Of a stretch of 33,590 bases of DNA, positions 32,329 through 33,590 are shown one piece after another. The position numbers were made by a program, and so were the translations under genes. This stretch comes from Mucilaginibacter sp. (lineage in GTDB: Bacteria; Bacteroidota; Bacteroidia; Sphingobacteriales; Sphingobacteriaceae). The stretch is taken from NCBI RefSeq assembly GCF_028288105.1, contig NZ_JAQBOI010000006.1:1-33590 (forward strand), written 5' to 3'. Position 1 is the stretch's first letter; every line of letters begins with the position of its first letter. The notes beneath the pieces were generated by a model. The model was not told the origin of the DNA. It was given only the letters and a program-made list of their open reading frames with translations, and did not search any database.

Positions 32329-33590
32329 ATGATTGGACAAGTTATATTTATCATCATTTTACTGGCTGCTGTTTATCTGTTTGGTAAAAACGTAGCAAAA
32401 GTACGGCGCAATATATTATTAGGCAGGGATACCAATAGGTCAGATGATTCGGCCAGGCGCTGGAAAGTGATGGCTAAAGTGGCCCTTGGTCAAACCAAAA
32501 TGGTAAAGCGCCCCGTTGCAGCTATTATGCATTTCTTTATTTACATAGGGTTTGTAATTATTAACCTGGAAGTACTGGAGATAATGATAGATGGGATATT
32601 TGGTTCGCACCGTATATTCTCTGAGCCATTAGGCAGCCTTTATGGTTTGCTGATAGGCAGCTTTGAGATACTGGCCCTGCTGGTGCTGGTAGCATGTGTA
32701 GTTTTCCTTGCACGGCGTAATATGCTGCGTTTAAAGCGCTTTAACGGCATAGAGATGACCGCCTGGCCAAAGTCTGATGCAAATTACATCCTCACAATTG
32801 AAATACTGCTCATGGTAGCCTTCCTGACCATGAACGCAGCTGATTATAAATTACAATTGTTACATTTTGGTCATTATACTGAAGCGGGGAGTTTTCCAGT
32901 AAGTACTTTAATAGGGCCGCTATTGCCAACTGGTGCTAATGCATTAGCAACTATTGAGCGGGTTTGCTGGTGGTTTCACATCATTGGGATACTGACATTC
33001 TTAAATTACCTGCCATATTCCAAGCACTTTCATATTTTGCTGGCGTTCCCAAATACGTGGTATTCTAATCTGCATAAAAAAGGGGAGTTCACCAACATGG
33101 CATCAGTTACCAGCGAGGTAAAAGCAATGCTTGATCCATCTTTTGTGCCCGAAGCTACAGCGGTAAGCCGCTTTGGTGCTAAAGATGTAACTGACCTTAC
33201 CTGGAAGAACCTGATGGAAGCATATACTTGTACCGAGTGTGGAAGGTGCACAGCGGTTTGCCCGGCAAATATTACAGGTAAGCTGCTATCGCCCCGCAAA
33301 ATAATGATGGATACCCGCGACAGGCTGACCGAGGTAGGTAATAATATAGATAAGCATGGCAAGGATTATACAGACGATAAGGCTTTGTTGGATAACTACA
33401 TTACCCGAGAAGAATTATGGGCCTGTACAACTTGTAATGCCTGTGTGGAGGCCTGTCCGGTGAACATTAACCCGCTTGAAATTATAACAGAAATGCGCAG
33501 GTACTTAGTGATGGAAGAATCACAGGCACCGGCAAGTCTTAATAATATGTTCGGCAATATGGAGAATAATGGCGCTCCATGGAAATACAG
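32329..33590 (+). CDS. Membrane-anchored di-[4Fe-4S] oxidoreductase, 3'-truncated
   Basis: The frame starts at ATG 32329 and is open to the end of the window (420 residues seen). The N-terminal part has a helix at about 2-18 and further helices up to about residue 235 (VAAIMHFFIYIGFVIINLEV, SFEILALLVLVACVVFLA, WWFHIIGILTFLNYLPYS), resembling a nitrate reductase gamma/HdrE-like heme b membrane domain. Then come two ferredoxin-type clusters: CTECGRCTAVCP (Cys301, 304, 307, 311) and CTTCNACVEACP (Cys366, 369, 372, 376). This is the (Fe-S)-binding heterodisulfide-reductase-like protein common in Bacteroidota, thought to pass electrons between the quinone pool and soluble donors. A CCG-domain partner would be expected downstream, beyond the window. 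Confidence 0.9.
   Translation, partial: MIGQVIFIIILLAAVYLFGKNVAKVRRNILLGRDTNRSDDSARRWKVMAKVALGQTKMVKRPVAAIMHFFIYIGFVIINLEVLEIMIDGIFGSHRIFSEPLGSLYGLLIGSFEILALLVLVACVVFLARRNMLRLKRFNGIEMTAWPKSDANYILTIEILLMVAFLTMNAADYKLQLLHFGHYTEAGSFPVSTLIGPLLPTGANALATIERVCWWFHIIGILTFLNYLPYSKHFHILLAFPNTWYSNLHKKGEFTNMASVTSEVKAMLDPSFVPEATAVSRFGAKDVTDLTWKNLMEAYTCTECGRCTAVCPANITGKLLSPRKIMMDTRDRLTEVGNNIDKHGKDYTDDKALLDNYITREELWACTTCNACVEACPVNINPLEIITEMRRYLVMEESQAPASLNNMFGNMENNGAPWKY

Noticed and set aside
1-33590. CRISPR arrays, insertion sequences, rRNA genes
   Set aside because: No regularly spaced direct repeats, transposase-like frames or rRNA sequence were seen.

Overview
The window looks like a chromosomal stretch of a Bacteroidota bacterium, most likely family Sphingobacteriaceae (Mucilaginibacter- or Pedobacter-like). 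The signs are a FecI-type sigma factor, FecR and STN-domain TonB receptor set, other SusC-like receptors, lipoproteins with an SCKK lipobox, the absence of Shine-Dalgarno sequences, promoters of the TAnnTTTG type, and short dispersed palindromic repeats typical of this phylum. The genus is an inference. Almost all genes lie on the + strand.

1-8149: a cell-surface signalling and uptake locus. It holds the 3' end of an ECF sigma factor, a FecR anti-sigma factor, a TonB-dependent receptor with an N-terminal STN domain, a beta-helix-like lipoprotein and a second lipoprotein. A RibD/DHFR-fold reductase gene on the - strand sits between the sigma and FecR genes.

8293-20092: a sulfur and redox island for the cell envelope. 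It starts with a promoter inside a 22-bp perfect inverted repeat and a canonical SAM-I riboswitch, followed by a cysteine desulfurase and a stand-alone DsbD alpha-like domain. An 820-nt stretch without long ORFs follows. It holds two tiny ORFs, one ending in Cys-Cys-Cys-Leu and the other in Cys-Cys-Cys-Met-Cys-Met. The second lies 5 nt after a second, diverged SAM-I-like aptamer closed by a 15-bp helix. Downstream come two tandem TlpA-like thioredoxin-fold proteins, YceI, a di-heme cytochrome c peroxidase, a TonB receptor, a DUF4397-like lipoprotein and a Tat-exported superoxide dismutase. My main hypothesis is that a two-layer leader (SAM aptamer plus a Cys/Met-rich leader peptide) ties this envelope redox set to sulfur amino-acid supply.

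20126-30808: a potassium-uptake (Kdp) locus with unusual regulation. The order is a sigma-54-dependent NtrC-type response regulator, an intergenic region with a four-half-site palindrome, a 27-aa membrane peptide, kdpF, kdpA, kdpB, kdpC, an OmpL-like porin, a KdpD lacking its kinase part, and a separate HAMP-PAS histidine kinase overlapping it by 4 nt. The gaps between kdpA/kdpB, kdpC/porin and porin/kdpD each contain a dispersed palindromic repeat.

30817-33590: a truncated two-component-type propeller gene (-), a mostly featureless gap, tRNA-Phe(GAA) (-) with its own promoter and terminator, and the 5' part of a membrane-anchored di-[4Fe-4S] oxidoreductase that runs off the end of the window.
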